The notes: a model not told the origin generated them from the sequence alone. A stretch of 64,000 nucleotides of DNA from Cryptomeria japonica (GCF_030272615.1 NC_081408.1:399493889-399557888), one strand, 5' to 3'; shown: positions 10,357 through 23,239, counted from the first letter of the stretch. Numbers and translations are program-made.

Positions 10357-11062
10357 CTACTCTGCAACTTTTCTCTTCAATGTTTCAAAGGAGTTATCTA
10401 CCTCTTCTGTCCAACTGAACCTGCACTTTTGTCCTCCCTTTATGGTATCAAGCATAGGAGCACAAATATGGCTAAAGCCTCTTATAAACTTCCTATAGAA
10501 TGTGGCTAAGCCATGGAATCTTCTAACATCATTCATTGTTCTAGGTGTAGGCCAAGACAATATGGCACTCACCTTTTCTTGATCCAATTTTAACTCACCA
10601 TAGGATATTACAAATCCTAAGTAGATGATCTCTTCCTGCATAAACAAACACTATTCCAAATTGATCATTAATTTCTCTTCATGCAATCTCCTTAGGACCT
10701 GGTCTATATGTTTTAGGTTCTCTTCTTTGGTTTGACTGAAAATCAGAATGCCATCTAGGTAGACTATGACAAACTTTCCTATGAAAACCCTCAAAACCTC
10801 ATTCATTAACTTCATAAAGGTACTTGGTGCATTAGAAAAGCCAAAGGACATGACTTTCCACTCATACAACCCCTCATTTGTTTTAAATGCAGTCTTCCAC
10901 TCATCTCTCGGCCTAATCCTAATCTGATGATAGCCACTTTTCAAGGCAATTTTTGTAAAGTATCTAGCACCCCCCAAGCAATCTAACAAATCCTCAATCC
11001 TAGGCATTGGAAATCTATACTTGATAGTAATTCTGTTGATAGCCCTTGAGTCGGTGCAAAGC
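10357..11062 (-). pseudogene. Reverse transcriptase palm and thumb (element A), catalytic residues lost
   Basis: Minus strand. RT motifs are [47 protein letters not shown] and [10 protein letters not shown]. Two active-site positions differ from the family: motif A has [10 protein letters not shown] where Asp is expected (codon GCC), and motif C has YLDG instead of YLDD. With in-frame stops at about 11062 and 10648 the enzyme cannot work. Confidence 0.88.
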
Positions 11063-11064
11063 CT

Positions 11065-12102
11065 TTAGGTGCCTTCCTTTTTGGGTGCCAAGACTGCAGG
11101 GACTGCACATGGGCTCAAACTTTTGCCAACCAGTCCGGACTCCAACAATTCTTCAATCTGCTTTGCCATCTCAACATTCTGATCAAGTGTGAGCTTGTAT
11201 GCTGCTTTATTAGGCAAGGTGGATACAGGTATAAGATCTATGAAATGGTTTATGTCTCTCATGGGAGGTAGTGACCTTGGCATGCTATCAGAGATGACAC
11301 CCTTGTACTTGTTTAGTAGTTGTTGCACTGTAGGGTCAACCAACCTCAATCTGTCTTCTTTCTTATCTTCAGACTTCTCCACCTTTGTCATTGTTGGACT
11401 AGGAATAAGGGCATAACAAACAATGCCTTCATCTGCCATGTTCTTCATGAATTGCTTTCCTCCTAACATCAACACCTTGGCCTCCTTGTGTTTGGTTTCC
11501 TCTTCACTCTCCATCAAAGGTAACAACTCAATCACTTTACCATCTTTAGTGATGGAATATGTGTTCCTAGCACCATCATGTTGTGCCTTTAAATCAAATT
11601 GCCATGGTCTCCCAAATAGAAGATGGCAAGCATCCATCTTTGCAATGTCAAACAACAATCTATCCTTATAGGTTCCAATCTGGAATTCTACCCAAGCCTG
11701 CTCTTCCACAACAACTTGCTGACCTTGGGCGAGCCATGAGACCTTGTAGGGGCAAGGGTGAGGTAGTCTCCCCATCTTTAGCTTCTCCACCATTTCTAGA
11801 GACGCAAAGTTTTCAGTTGAACCGGAGTCTATTAGAACCTTGCATACCTTTCCACCCGCTTTGCAAGTGGTCTTGAATAGGGATTTTCTCTGTGGGGACT
11901 CTTTATCAGCCATCTTCATGGTAGTTACTGCTCTTCTGATCATCAAAGCTTCACCTCTTTCAGGGTAGCCATAACTATCAGGGGTATTGACACTTTGGTA
12001 TGTATTTGCACTTGCCACACTTTGGCAATCAGCTTCTAGAACCAAGTTACTTCTCCTTTCCCCCATGGAACTAGTAGGTTTGTCAGGACATTTGTTGGCC
12101 AT
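11065..12102 (-). pseudogene. Zinc knuckle, aspartic protease and RT start (element A)
   Basis: A minus-strand frame of 345 codons. Its start lies at the end of a CCHC knuckle (CYNCNQEGHMANKC when read through from the previous segment). The protease follows with VLIDSGSTENFASLEMV, the retroviral-type DSG triad, and LLFGRPWQFDLKAQ. The RT fingers begin with LTLDQNVEMAKQIEELLESG and stop at APKKEGT, where the next codon, normally Trp, is a stop. The protease itself looks intact. Confidence 0.87.
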
Positions 12103-13065
12103 GTGCCCTTCTTGATTGCAGTTATAACATCTGATTTAACCTCTACCTTGAGATCTTCTTCCTCTGAAGTTACCTCTTTGATTGTATCCTCCATTGTTAT
12201 TGGAACTACTCTCTCCTTTAGTGCCTTCTTGATTGGGTTCACCTTGGTTTCCAAAACCATTTCCTTTACCTCTGAAAAAACTTCTTCCCCCTTTCTATTG
12301 CCTTCCTCTTCCTCTATTGTTCTGCTCTTGTCTCCTATTGATCTTCTCTTCCACCTTGATGGCAAGTTGATGGCATCTACCAACGGTATCCGGGCTAAGA
12401 AGGTTTAGTTCTTCTTGAATGTTATACCTTAATCCATTTAGGTATCGGGCAACTTTTTCACTCTCTTCCTCCTTTGTCTTAGACTTCATACATAGCCTTT
12501 GGAACTCCTCAGTGTAAGAGTTCACATCCATCTCCTTCTGCTTGAGATTTTGTCTCCTCTTATGAAGTTGAATTTCATAGTCTTTGGGTACATATGCCTC
12601 CTTTACTAAGGCAACCATCCTCTTCCAAGAAACAATCTTGGGTTTGTTGTCCTTCTCTCTTTCCTCTTGGACAAAGTTCCACCAAGTTAGGGTGGATCCC
12701 TTCAACTTGGACTTAGCAATCTTCACCTTCTGTTGTCCTGGAATGTCTTCACATTCAAAGAAACTAGACAGTGAGTCTATCCAATCTACCACTACATCTA
12801 GTTCCATCTTCCCAGTGAAAGTTGGCAAATCAATCTTCTGCTCCATGGTTCTCCTCTCCATGGATTTGAGGGCATTAAGGAAGTGCCTCTGGTAAGGAGG
12901 AATCGCCTCTTCCTCCGGCATAGGGATCTCATCTTCATCCCCTTCTTCACCACTACCAGTGCCTCCATCTTCCTTCCCATCTACTTTGCCTCTCAACCTC
13001 TCTAACTCCCTCTGCATTACCTTGCAAGCAGTGGCTTTCTCTCTCACAATCTTTGCCAATTCCAT
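12103..13065 (-). pseudogene. Gag of element A
   Basis: Minus strand. The main frame, 12295-13065, holds a typical gypsy Gag core with DLPTFTGKMELDVVVDWIDS, LKGSTLTWWNFVQEE and VNSYTEEFQRLCMKSKTKEE (Retrotrans_gag-like). Downstream the same frame becomes Gly/Arg/Asn-rich and reaches the zinc knuckle, with stops near 12292 and 12135. It forms the capsid and binds RNA. Confidence 0.86.
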
Positions 13066-13150
13066 GTTGGTGATCGGTCCTCTAGGGACTTCTTCTTATT
13101 GTCCCTCTACCATTTCTCAAATCTCTATCTCCTTACTAAAGTTGTTACTA

Positions 13151-13162
13151 GCTCTGATACCA
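13151..13162 (-). other. Primer-binding site of element A (tRNA-iMet type)
   Basis: gctctgatacca on the plus strand is TGGTATCAGAGC on the minus strand, two bases from the LTR edge at 13165. This fixes the minus orientation of A. Confidence 0.88.
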
Positions 13163-13164
13163 CT

Positions 13165-14668
13165 TGATGCAGAGCTTGCCTTGTATCCTCCCAAACACTC
13201 CAAGATGTATGACACTGACCCCTCAAAACAACAATAGGATCCTACCAAGGCAAGGCTCTACAACATTAGTTCAACACCTCTCAATCTCCAAGACTCATAC
13301 TTACTCAAATTGGGTAATTTGCTCCAACATACACTTTGAAACCTCCAAGGGTTACTGACCATTACCACACCTGTTTTGGGTCAAACATGACTCACCTGGC
13401 CCAGATCAAACACTGGTTGTAAGGATTCAACACCATTCCCTATAGCACCTTCACAATTAGGCCTATTTGATAGTAGCCTTTGAAATGGGTAAAGGGACCT
13501 TAAGTCCAAACTTTTCCAAACACCTTGACAAACAAGTCACAGATTCAAATACCCTTTTGGGCCTTACACAATTCCCCAAAGGAAGGGTCAAGGTCTAACA
13601 AACAAAGGTCTGAAACTGGTGAGGGTCAACTGTCCTAAAGGGCTAATTAGGTCCATTTGTGAAGCAACTATGTCCAAATGAACAAACCATACAATCACAA
13701 CCCCATGAGCATGTGGGGAACCATAAACCATCATGGATTCCAGGGTTACACACCTAGAATCATCGCTATTTGCATTCTAGGGTAACTTTGTTGTTTAAGG
13801 ACTAGGTAGCCACATAAAGATGTCTACCTAGGGTTGGTTCAAACACACACCTTCCTTGCTCCTCTTGCAAAATGCTTTTGGAATCTTAGAATACACTGGC
13901 CATACTTGCATTTCACCCAATCCCATGAGTCTCAAATTGATAAATTGCAAGTTATGGCCATGGAGAAGCAAAACCCTAGGTAAACCCTGGTTTTCCGGGC
14001 ACCTACAACAAAATTGGAATAACAGGAGCAAAACACACAATCTGAACCTCAAACCAAAGCCAAATCAAAGGTGACTCAATATCCTAACAAAGTCACATCA
14101 TTGGGTATTGATCCCAATCTGTACAATGCCGCACCTAGTACCAAAACTCTAGAATTGCAGGAAAAACTCAGAATTTCATTAGTTTGCAGTCATCAAAACT
14201 TTCCTACGTACAGTCTAACCTTGGGAATTGGATCCACAAAGTGTATATACCACTCCACAACTGCTCTCAACCGAAACAAGAAGTTAGAGCCGTTGGAGGA
14301 GTTCAAACAAACAAAAATGCAAAAAATGCATAAAAGTTGCTTATGACAACTTTTGACAATGTTGTCAAAATGTCATTTCTCGCCTCCTAATGCCTTGGGT
14401 TAAGACTAACCCCTCCTAAAACACCCTAGAAGCACTAAAACTACTAGGATAACTATGTCCTACACACAATTGATCCCCTTTTGTCCAAAAGTCCTAATTG
14501 GCTTATCAAGATGTCAAAATAGGAGTTTGGCTCACAAGATGGAGTCTTTTATTACAAACACACAATGCATGATTGAAACACATGTAAAACATCCTAAAGA
14601 CATGTTTGATGCCTTATCCTTCCTCCTCTGAACCTGATTTATCAACTTGAAGGGGTGCTCGTGCACCA
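13165..14668 (-). repeat. Element A 5' LTR (intact copy)
   Basis: 1504 bp, TGATGCAGAG to GCACCA, matching 255-1672 plus 8367-8456. It is followed by gagtg (14669-14673), the second target duplication. Confidence 0.93.
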
Positions 14669-14673
14669 GAGTG

Positions 14674-16140
14674 GGAGTAGTTTTGTGCATTCATGATTTA
14701 GTAGTATAACTAAAGATTTATCTCCAAAAGAAATAATATATGAACCTATCTCATGTGGGTTATGCTTATATAGTTATATCTATACAAGGGTTTTGAGATA
14801 GCCAAGTGTAGTTTGTTTAGTGACAAACTTTGGGACCAAGCCAACACATTTCACTTACCTATCGATTTGTTTATTTGTTCATTTGTTTGATTGCAATAAT
14901 TGTTAAGAGTATACCCCTAGGAATACCCTCCTGAGTCTAAGCTAAGCTCAAAGAGTGAGAGATAAAATCAACACTCATAGAGTTGGCCCTTAATCCTCCA
15001 CATTATTGTTGCTTAAAAACACATTCTATTTGCAAGTTTACTATTATTGTTATTATTGCAAATGCTGGTAAAATGAATGTGGAAATCTAAATTTGTTTTA
15101 GAGAACCAAGCTTAATTGTTTCTTTAAATGTGTTTAAATGTGAATAATGCTTGAAGGATGAGAAGTAAAATGAATATAACTAAATGGCTTTAAAAATGAG
15201 CACATAGCATTAAATCACAAAAACATGTATTAGTCAACACAAAGTGAAAAAATAGTAAGCAACAATTAGCTAGAATTTGAATTTTAGAAAGGTAGACCAA
15301 TCTACAATTACCATCAAAGGACACTTGATTTAATGTAAAGTTCATGTTGTAGGCCACTTAAATGGTGTTAAGTTTAAATCTTTTATAATACTAAAATAAT
15401 AAGTCTACAATTACCAAAAAAACTAAATAAGCAAACAATCAAATCAAGATATGCATACCGAATATATTGAAATAGATGTATAATAAATGCATAGTTGAAG
15501 CAAATATATCAAGGTCTACATAAATATAGATAAGGTGGGGGAATATGTGCAAGGAGATGGGTATGAGATTACACTAACTTAATGAGAATACAATAAGCTA
15601 CAAATCCAAATTTCACCTCAATATCTACGCATTCCATCTATAGTAATGTAACATATTTCACATTTTTCAAATCTTAAAAATTTCAATCATAATGATTCGA
15701 CATTAAAACCTTAGAAATATTAAGAAATCAAACCAGATGTTTAATTATGTATGAAGAGTTTCAAATTATCGCGGAGTATTACCCAAATGCTATAACTACA
15801 TGAATAATTAAGTTTAGAATAGACTAGACATCTTGTTGTAACTACAAGAATGATTGAATTTAGTAATGAATCAACATCTTCCAAACAAGAGTTCATGGTT
15901 CTCTTGGAAAAGTTCCCTTCTAAGTAAATACATCAAAGCTTTGAATTTTTGAATTCTTCAAAACTTGACTACTCTGTTGGACCTGCAAAATTGAATTTGT
16001 AAGCCAGATAGAAAATCCAGGAATAAATGAATCAAAATGATTTACAAGGAAAATGAATGGAGACCAAACACGCTTCCAGATCCAAGAATTTTTTCATATT
16101 ATACAGCTGACAATCCCAGATATAGGTATTGGAGTTGCAG
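14674..16140. other. Intergenic stretch and probable 3' UTR of the GAUT gene
   Basis: AT-rich, no coding blocks or repeat edges recognised. The part nearest 16140 should be transcribed as the 3' untranslated region of the minus-strand GAUT gene, but I see no clear poly(A) signal. Confidence 0.5.
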
Positions 16141-19100
16141 CTACTCGTTTATATTGCACTGCTGTATGTAAGGATGGTCATATTTTATGTACTTTGTCCA
16201 GTAGGGCCTGTATTTGGTCATTGCCAGCTCCAACCAAGGCTTCATATTTCCATTGTAATGAACAACAGCTGCGTTCTCAATCTCTGAGCGGTCAACACTG
16301 GGATTATATCCTAAACCCAAGACATGCCAAGACTTATCCAAAGGGTGGGTCAAGCCATAAAAGGTTATCAATCCAGGTGGCAAGGTTCCAAGCTTCCACA
16401 ACACTCTATCCTCATTCTGAAAAGAAAACACAAAAATTAGAAATCAAAAAATCAACTATTCATAGAAAACCTGTATTAAATACTTATATTTTTGTGAAGC
16501 AAAAATCAAAGGTATTCAAAAAATAATACATACATAAATCCACACATACCATATTTTGCCACTTGTGATAAATTCCGGTTATATCTCGCCTTTTCCATTC
16601 TTTAAGATCAAACATATTCATCCCATATGCCCAACCACAAGCATTAGGATTAAAGTTCCTAGCTATGTGAGGATTGGAAAAATTAAGATATTTGTCAAAC
16701 CGGTGAAAACTTTCTCCACATGTCTCCACTGCACCATTAACCTTTCCATGGAGATCTACTGACCAGAGTGGAGACAAATCTTTTTGCACCACAATGTCAT
16801 CATCTAGGAAAAGGATCTTATCCAACTTAGGATAAACCTGAGGAAGATAGAAACGGAGATGATTAAGCATGGACAAGTATTTTGGGTTCCGATATTTCAG
16901 GTTTGAAGAACCTGCTGAGAGTGTTGTTGGGTGATCTGCTCTGAAATAATACTCTTTCATAGCTGCAGATTCTAGCTGACGTAGAACAGGGCAATAAGAT
17001 GAATTGAGCCATTTAAAATCGTCAACATTTTCCACAGTTATTGCAGCTTTCCCAGGAGAATTAAGTAAAAACCACATCTTCATGGCCCCAAAATTTAACT
17101 TGTCTGTGACAAGATGAAACACATGTTTCTCGGATTCCTGTAAAAACAAGAAGTGCAATAGAATGAAAATTCAAATGATAACAAAAACTAATTCCAAGTT
17201 TCTGAATTTAATGCCTTATAAAATATTGAAATTGATTCAGCACCTTTGCATTCATGACAGTTGAATTGACAACCACCGATGCAGCCAATACATTGTCAGA
17301 GAAAAGTGCATAATGATAAAGATTTGGGTTCTCCAATCTCTCATCCTGAGGAAACTTGCGCTCTTCAAGAGGAAGTAAGTAGTACTCTATGGTCAGCCGC
17401 ATAGACAGACAATGTAAGCCCTTGGGAACAGTCTTTGCTGCCAGCTGACTTAAAAATGTGCTTTGCTTTTTCAAGGTCCTTACTTGCTCATCAGCAGACT
17501 GAAGCATAGCTCGTAGTTTTTTTGTTACTGTAGCACAATCATATAGCTGTTCTCTGGCCTTGGCTAAAACTTGACCCATAGCCTTGATCTTTTCAGGTGC
17601 ACTGAATCATTCAAATCAGGCATCAGACACGAAAACTTAAATAATATGCAGCAAATACAAAACTTGGCTTCTGCCTTACAAAGAGGGATATCAAAGACTA
17701 TTGACCAAAGAACTTTATGCGCATGATGGTAAACACATAATACGGCATAGTTTTACCTGTGATGCAGATCAGAATCTGTGTTAGCCTCACCCAGCGCGTG
17801 CTGACTTTCTTTAATCCGTAACGTCAGATTTTGGTATATATCAAGGCTATTCCTGGCCCGGGCAATGCTTGAATACACCCTGCCCATAATAAGCTGATCT
17901 CGCATCAATCTGACAGTGGAGTCAGAATTCTCATTCTCATTCTCACGCCTCCAAATGCTGTATTTCCCGAGCACAGCAGAATCCACTTCCTTGGAGCGGA
18001 CAATTGCTGCATTTTCAAGCTTAACTGTTTCTTCTTCATCTTGTTGAATAAGCTCCGATGCTCTTTTCTCCCTCCTCTTTTCTCTCAATTGCTGCAAAGA
18101 TCTTAGCAAGTTAGGCTAGAAACTTAGAAGAGATTCACTTAAAAAACACCGTGTATTCAATAAGGAGGCAAAAACACAATAATCCCTCTTTTGTATATAA
18201 ATATAACGAAGATGAAAAAGAATGTGAAAGAATTTACCCTCCGTAAAAGTTTCGCTGGACTCTGTTCAAGCATAGAACGATCTGCAATAAAATAGAAATC
18301 ATCACCCAAGTATATTACACATCATGTTACAGGAAGTCATTATTGTCAAGGATCAAACAAGTTTAGCAGTAAAAACCAACCTGTGATCACATTCTCTTTG
18401 ATATTGTTCTGTTTAGCTCCTGCAACACCTTCTTCAGAATCAATCGATTGCACATTGTTAGAGGATTTTTCCTCGTCGGCCTCATTGATGCGTTTATGCT
18501 GCAAAGCATTTTGCTCAAGACCATCTTGTTCCGAGGGTAGGTTTTCTGGCTTGCGTCCAGAATCTGTCTCTCTCTGCTTATAATACAATGCCAATTTTCA
18601 CTTCCTTGTTAATAAACCCCTATTAGGTTTCTCTTAAGATTCAGATGTAAAAAATAATTATCTTTTTGCAGTCTTACCTCATCAGACGGCTTATCTAATA
18701 CCCATGAAGAAGACAAATCTTGCCGTGCATGAATATTTAAGCTTAGGGGTCCAGAGTCATCTGTGTTTGCCGTGATGACATCAATCACCTGTCCAATGGA
18801 AATGAAAAAACTTTTCAATCATCTATCCTTACTACTTACTCTTACTAGTAGAAGGAAAACATCTCTTAAACTTGCCTCTTTCGGAAAGAAAGATTCAATT
18901 TGCTGTATTGTGCTCTGCTTCAACTGGCCCCCAGCCTGCATTGACGTAATGGGAGTGTATTAACTCTAAGATCAACCTAAATAAGAAAGAGAGAGATGTC
19001 GCAAAATCATCCGGCTCATAATTGACTTATGAGCAGAGAATGTATTTAGATAGCATGAAAGCACAAAATTTTCACATACAACCAATGGCAAACCATACCG

Positions 19101-19426
19101 TTTCAACAGATCCATTCTGAGAGTTACCGTGGTCTGTGAATGCAAAATATAGAAAAGGAAAAGGGTTAAGTGCATGGAAGATGAGAAATCCATTGCTCTA
19201 CCAAGCTACACCATTCCTCCTAGATCTAGGGTTCCTCGTTGAATTAGGTATTCTAGTATTACTGATATATTTAGGTTAAGATTATAGATTTACCAGATTT
19301 AGGCGGAGATCTGGATCTAAGCGCCGTGAGGAAGAGCACAGAAACGATGACCAACATCAACACTGCCAGTCCTCCTCTTCCTCTACCCTTGGCTCTCCCC
19401 TGCCATCGTCTTAGTTTTACACCCAT
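16141..19426 (-). CDS. Alpha-1,4-galacturonosyltransferase-like protein (GAUT family, GT8), ten coding exons
   Basis: Coding exons (plus coordinates, 5' to 3' on the minus strand): 19294-19426, 19099-19133, 18876-18935, 18678-18788, 18381-18573, 18238-18281, 17757-18091, 17244-17601, 16550-17137 and 16141-16416. They sum to 2133 bp, 710 residues, with all phases consistent and no stop. The ATG at 19426 opens MGVKLRRW; the frame upstream has only a GTG. A membrane anchor at residues about 19-36 suggests a Golgi type II protein. A coiled, charged stem follows, then the GT8 domain with the DDD metal site (LFLDDDIVVQKDL, Asp about 535-537), CGESFHRFDKYLNF and HYNGNMKPW near 672. The family adds galacturonate to homogalacturonan in pectin synthesis. 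From memory it resembles the GAUT1 group more than GAUT4, but I leave the symbol blank. Intron 3 has a GC donor; the others are GT-AG and short (87-163 bp). Confidence 0.93.
18789..18875 (-). other. GC-AG intron of the GAUT gene
   Basis: The exon ends AAAGAG and the intron starts GCAAGT, which fits the usual GC-AG donor context. The acceptor is TTGGACAG. Reading it this way keeps the frame between the third and fourth exons; no nearby GT gives an in-frame join. Confidence 0.75.
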
Positions 19427-19530
19427 GTTCTGTGCCTTCCTTGCAACCAGGGACTCCCCCTTTCCCCTCTGCACTGCACACAGATCTCTTTGATCGCAGG
19501 GGAATGAAAATGTGCTCTATACTCCTGCCA

Positions 19531-19540
19531 TTTTATATTA
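19531..19540 (-). promoter_or_regulatory. Probable TATA box of the GAUT gene
   Basis: On the minus strand TAATATAAAA followed by TGGC, about 105 bp upstream of the ATG at 19426. This would put the transcript start near 19500. Confidence 0.5.
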
Positions 19541-20126
19541 CTTGCTAAACATGTCTTTGCATCGCCATTGCTAAATTGAAAGGGTTCCTCTTTCTGTCCT
19601 GCACCTGTGTCTCTCGAGTATAACGGGATGGACCTTTACTCAATTTGCTAATTCCGATAGCTACGGGATGCTCGTGAATTCTCATAAATTATTATTTTAG
19701 TAAAATGTGCACTGCGTGGTCGGTAGACGTTACACTCTATGGAAAGCATTCTTGAAAATTATATATGTTGTATATATTTGTAAGAATTGAGTTCATAATA
19801 TTTTATATTTTTAATTTTATTAAAATTTATTTTTAGATTTTTTATTAACTATTTTAGGTCAAATTTATAGTTGTGGAGTTGATCTAGGTCACTTTCAAGA
19901 GGCATGAATCTAAACCTTGAATTTTGTAAACTGAAAATAGAGTTTTATCTTGTTAACATCTTTCTATTAGTTATTGTGAGCCAGTCTAGTATATGTTTAT
20001 GTTGATTTGTGTATTTAGTTGTTGTATTTAAGGACATCCATCCAATTATCCATTCGAAATCACTATGAATCTATGGAGCACATCTAGAATTTTGATTTGA
20101 AAAAAGAAGTAAAAGGAATATAGTAG
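19541..20126. other. Upstream region of the GAUT gene, no other feature seen
   Basis: Unique-looking AT-rich DNA between the GAUT promoter and element D. No coding blocks. It ends with catta at 20127-20131, the expected left target duplication of D, whose partner is not in the window. Confidence 0.5.
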
Positions 20127-20131
20127 CATTA

Positions 20132-21151
20132 TGTTGGTTGAAAATTTTGTAATCAAAGGATGATTGCAAAATGTTCCTTTCAACCATAATGTGATGAGAT
20201 TAAATCTCTCCTCGCAAAAGGGAGGCTACTTTCTTATTCCAATTTAACAACTAGTATCTACCTAATCTCTATATTCTAAACCATTCTCCAGGTGTTACAA
20301 TCACTATATTCTCTTTCTTTAGAATCAACGTTTATCCAATTCTCCTACTTCAAAACAAATTTTCTTCTTTACAACAACTCACAAATTACAAGATACTAAT
20401 TTTAGCAATAATAACCTATATAAATTTCAGCCAATCAAAAGAATGACTCACTGATGTACCGACAAAATTACAATAACTAAGAAACCTTTGTAAGCCCAAA
20501 GCCTTGTGTGGTTTCTCCAATTAATTCTTGAAACAAAATTGCGGTATATAGATAACACAAAGTCTCTTTGTATATATCACAATATTTATAACTCTAAACA
20601 CGTAACTAGATGTAGCACAAAGTCTCCACAGTGTTATCAATAAAAAATAAATGACTCCCGATATAATACTATAGCTCAAAGTCTACAATATTATATCTTT
20701 ACACCCTTTAGCCAAACAATCTCTTACACTGCACAATTCAATCTTTAAATATAATGTGACGAGAATGACATAAGAACAATCTCATCATAAAATAAAGTGA
20801 ATCCAAGACAAAGATTGGCAAACAACTCTATTTCTTTATTGATTGAATTATTAGATTTCACTTGAAAGCACAAAGTCTTAGAAATATCTACAATCTGATA
20901 GAGTTTCGATGCATTAGCCAAAATATGAATATTTGCAAAGGCGTCTCTCCTTTATATAGAGAAGAGCCTTGATAAAATATAGGGATCCTACAGCTACTTT
21001 GACTTATTCAAAGTACAATCCAATTTGGTTTAGGATTTGTACTTTCTTTACATGCAATTACATATGTACAAATAGACATGTAAAATGTCAAAAACAAAAA
21101 GCAAATTACAAACTACAAAACATGACAAGAGCTACTAAGTGTCAGGGGACA
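20132..21151 (-). repeat. Element D 3' LTR
   Basis: Begins TGTTGGTTGAAAATTTTG and ends GTGTCAGGGGACA. On the minus strand a TATA box, CTATATAAAG, lies at 20950-20959. The adjacent 21152-21165 (cttctttttcatca) is a polypurine tract on the minus strand, which supports its being a 3' LTR. Near its left edge it has an imperfect form of the inverted repeat seen at 35310-35338. Confidence 0.8.
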
Positions 21152-21720
21152 CTTCTTTTTCATCAGAGTTCTTTTTCAAAAATTATTCAAATTTGTGAAG
21201 GGTTGCATGCATTTGTGATTCATTGGGTCTTGAGGTAAGACTGGGGATGGTGTGAACCCACATGATTGAATCCTCAATGCCGATATACCCCTTATGCTTT
21301 TTCAAAATAGTTCTCAAGCTATCTAGGACCATCTCAAAATCCATCAACTTATCAAGTGATGAAAGGGTAAATTCTTTTGACTCGTTCTCCTTTATGATCA
21401 ATGCATTGAATTCTTGAATAACCAAGTCTATAGGAAGCGGCTTCTAATTCTCACCGAGCAACTTGCAGGGAAATTTAGAGACCTTGGTCATAATTTCAAC
21501 TTCCTTTTCAACACAATCCTCCTTATCATCTTATAGATCTTTAATTAGTTGCTCAAGAGTTTCCTTTAAAAGCTTGATTGCTTCCCTCTATTGTACATAT
21601 TGTTTCTGGTGGGGATGACTCCAATATCCACCAACATTAAAAATTTGAATTCCTTGAGCTTGTTCCAAGCTTCAAAATCCTTCTTTTGTGTTTCAAATTC
21701 TTGGGTAAGTAGATTGAGAG

Positions 21721-21968
21721 TGTATGCGGGAAAATGTGGTGACAAAAATGAATAAATCGAATCCAAAAGACCCACACACCAACGAGACTCTTGGTGCAAG
21801 TATATGAACTAATTGAATTAGTTCAACTTCCCAAGGGGTGTCCCATTGTTCTCTATCTCCCAGGATCCCTAAAGTCAATGGTTTTCTCTCATATCATTGA
21901 GCAAATGACTTAGGAATGACAACTCCAAGAACGAGTGATATTTGATTTATATGCATGAATACATTCTA

Positions 21969-22040
<72 letters not shown>

Positions 22041-23239
22041 TTAAAACTATGATGATTAAGCTAGTATGAAGATGACGATATGATCAAAGATATTACTAAA
22101 TTATCCTAATCATGATATACTAGCCTGGATATACTGTTGATATGAAAATGAAATGCTTTTAAATGTTTATGATGATGTTTTAACAAAGGGAGGCTAAAAT
22201 GCTTAGTAAATTAGACTATAATGTAGATGCATGAAACTTGGATATTTTAAAAATGAAGAATGAGAGCTCTATTTATACGTAAAATAAGGCAATGGATGGT
22301 TAAGATTGAATAATCTTAATAAGGGCTAGGATTGGAAGTTAATCAATCCATGTTTACAATTCTCACCAATGAAATGGTGACAACTGTCAACAAAGAGTTG
22401 CTTGAGAGGAGATGCAAGAAGCATTAAATGTCTGAGAAGACATGAAGGTTACTCTAGGAGGTAAGGGTTAAGGTTAGGTTAGGGTTATCCAATGGATAAA
22501 GCTTTTACCCAAGGGGTAAACTCTTGTGCAAGGGTTAATAGGATAACCAAGGTTAAAGCCATGAATGCTTGATGAGACCCTTGGATTAGATGAGGGTTAA
22601 GTTAGAGAGAAAGTCTCTAACCATGCAAGAAGGTTGAGTTAACCATAAATGGTTATGTAAGAGCCTTTAATGGTTTGGAAGACTTTTAGAGGTTAACCAT
22701 TTGAAGACACAAAGCCTTTAATGGTTATTGAAGACTTTGGAAGCTTTGAGAAGTGACTTCTCTTTCCTTAGGAATGTGACAATAATTAGGAGATGAATTA
22801 GACTAAATTGGAATTGATTAGAAGAATCTAGAAGGGGTTTAGGAGGCAAGTGGGAGATGTAGGAAAATGCAAGTGGAGGAGGAAAAGGGATTTTAATAAA
22901 AATAAAATTACTTTATTTCAACCAAAATAGACGCAACTTGCATAAATACAAGTGGGGGGATTTTAATAAATAAATTAGATTTATTTGTTTGCAAGGAACA
23001 ATTTAATTAAATGTAAATTTAGTTAAAAAGGGAGAAAGGGGAATTAATTAAATAAAGTGATTTATTTAATTAAAGGCTAGAAAAGGTTAAGGTGAATTTA
23101 ATTAAATAAATTGAGTATTTCATTTAATCAAATAGATGAAAATGAAGAAATTAATTAAATAGAATTTAATTAATAGGGGGAATAAGGTTAAAATAAATAT
23201 TAATCTATTTAGGAAAGTGGTCAGATTTATACATCTTCA
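21721..23239. mobile_element. Element L: solo LTR in the accessory ORF of D
   Basis: 1519 bp, TGTATGCGGG to CATCTTCA, flanked by gagag at 21716-21720 and 23240-23244. Removing it rejoins the D frame (the minus-strand coding continues into LLTQEFETQKK). It contains a long AT repeat and many ttaattaaat blocks, and no coding sequence. Confidence 0.85.
21970..22036. repeat. AT dinucleotide microsatellite
   Basis: About 33 AT units inside solo LTR L. Its length is likely to vary between individuals. Confidence 0.95.

Larger units (their letters stand above)
255..14668 (-). mobile_element. Element A: Ty3/gypsy chromovirus, minus strand, interrupted by B
   Basis: Two LTRs of about 1.5 kb begin TGATGCAGAG and end GCACCA, at 255-1672 plus 8367-8456 and at 13165-14668. 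A 5-bp duplication, gagtg, flanks the whole at 250-254 and 14669-14673. The minus-strand interior reads gag, zinc knuckle, protease, reverse transcriptase, RNase H, integrase and a chromodomain-like end. That order and the C-terminal chromodomain are the hallmark of plant chromoviruses; I do not assign the clade. The reading frame is broken many times and catalytic residues are changed, so the copy looks dead. Element B lies in its 3' LTR, which shows A inserted first. Confidence 0.93.

Noticed and set aside
19424-19474. Longer N-terminus for the GAUT protein from 19474
   Set aside because: The upstream codon is GTG, not ATG. The ATG at 19426 gives the expected short basic start before the membrane anchor.
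21970-22036. AT repeat as a replication origin or promoter
   Set aside because: A plain dinucleotide microsatellite inside a solo LTR; no supporting context.
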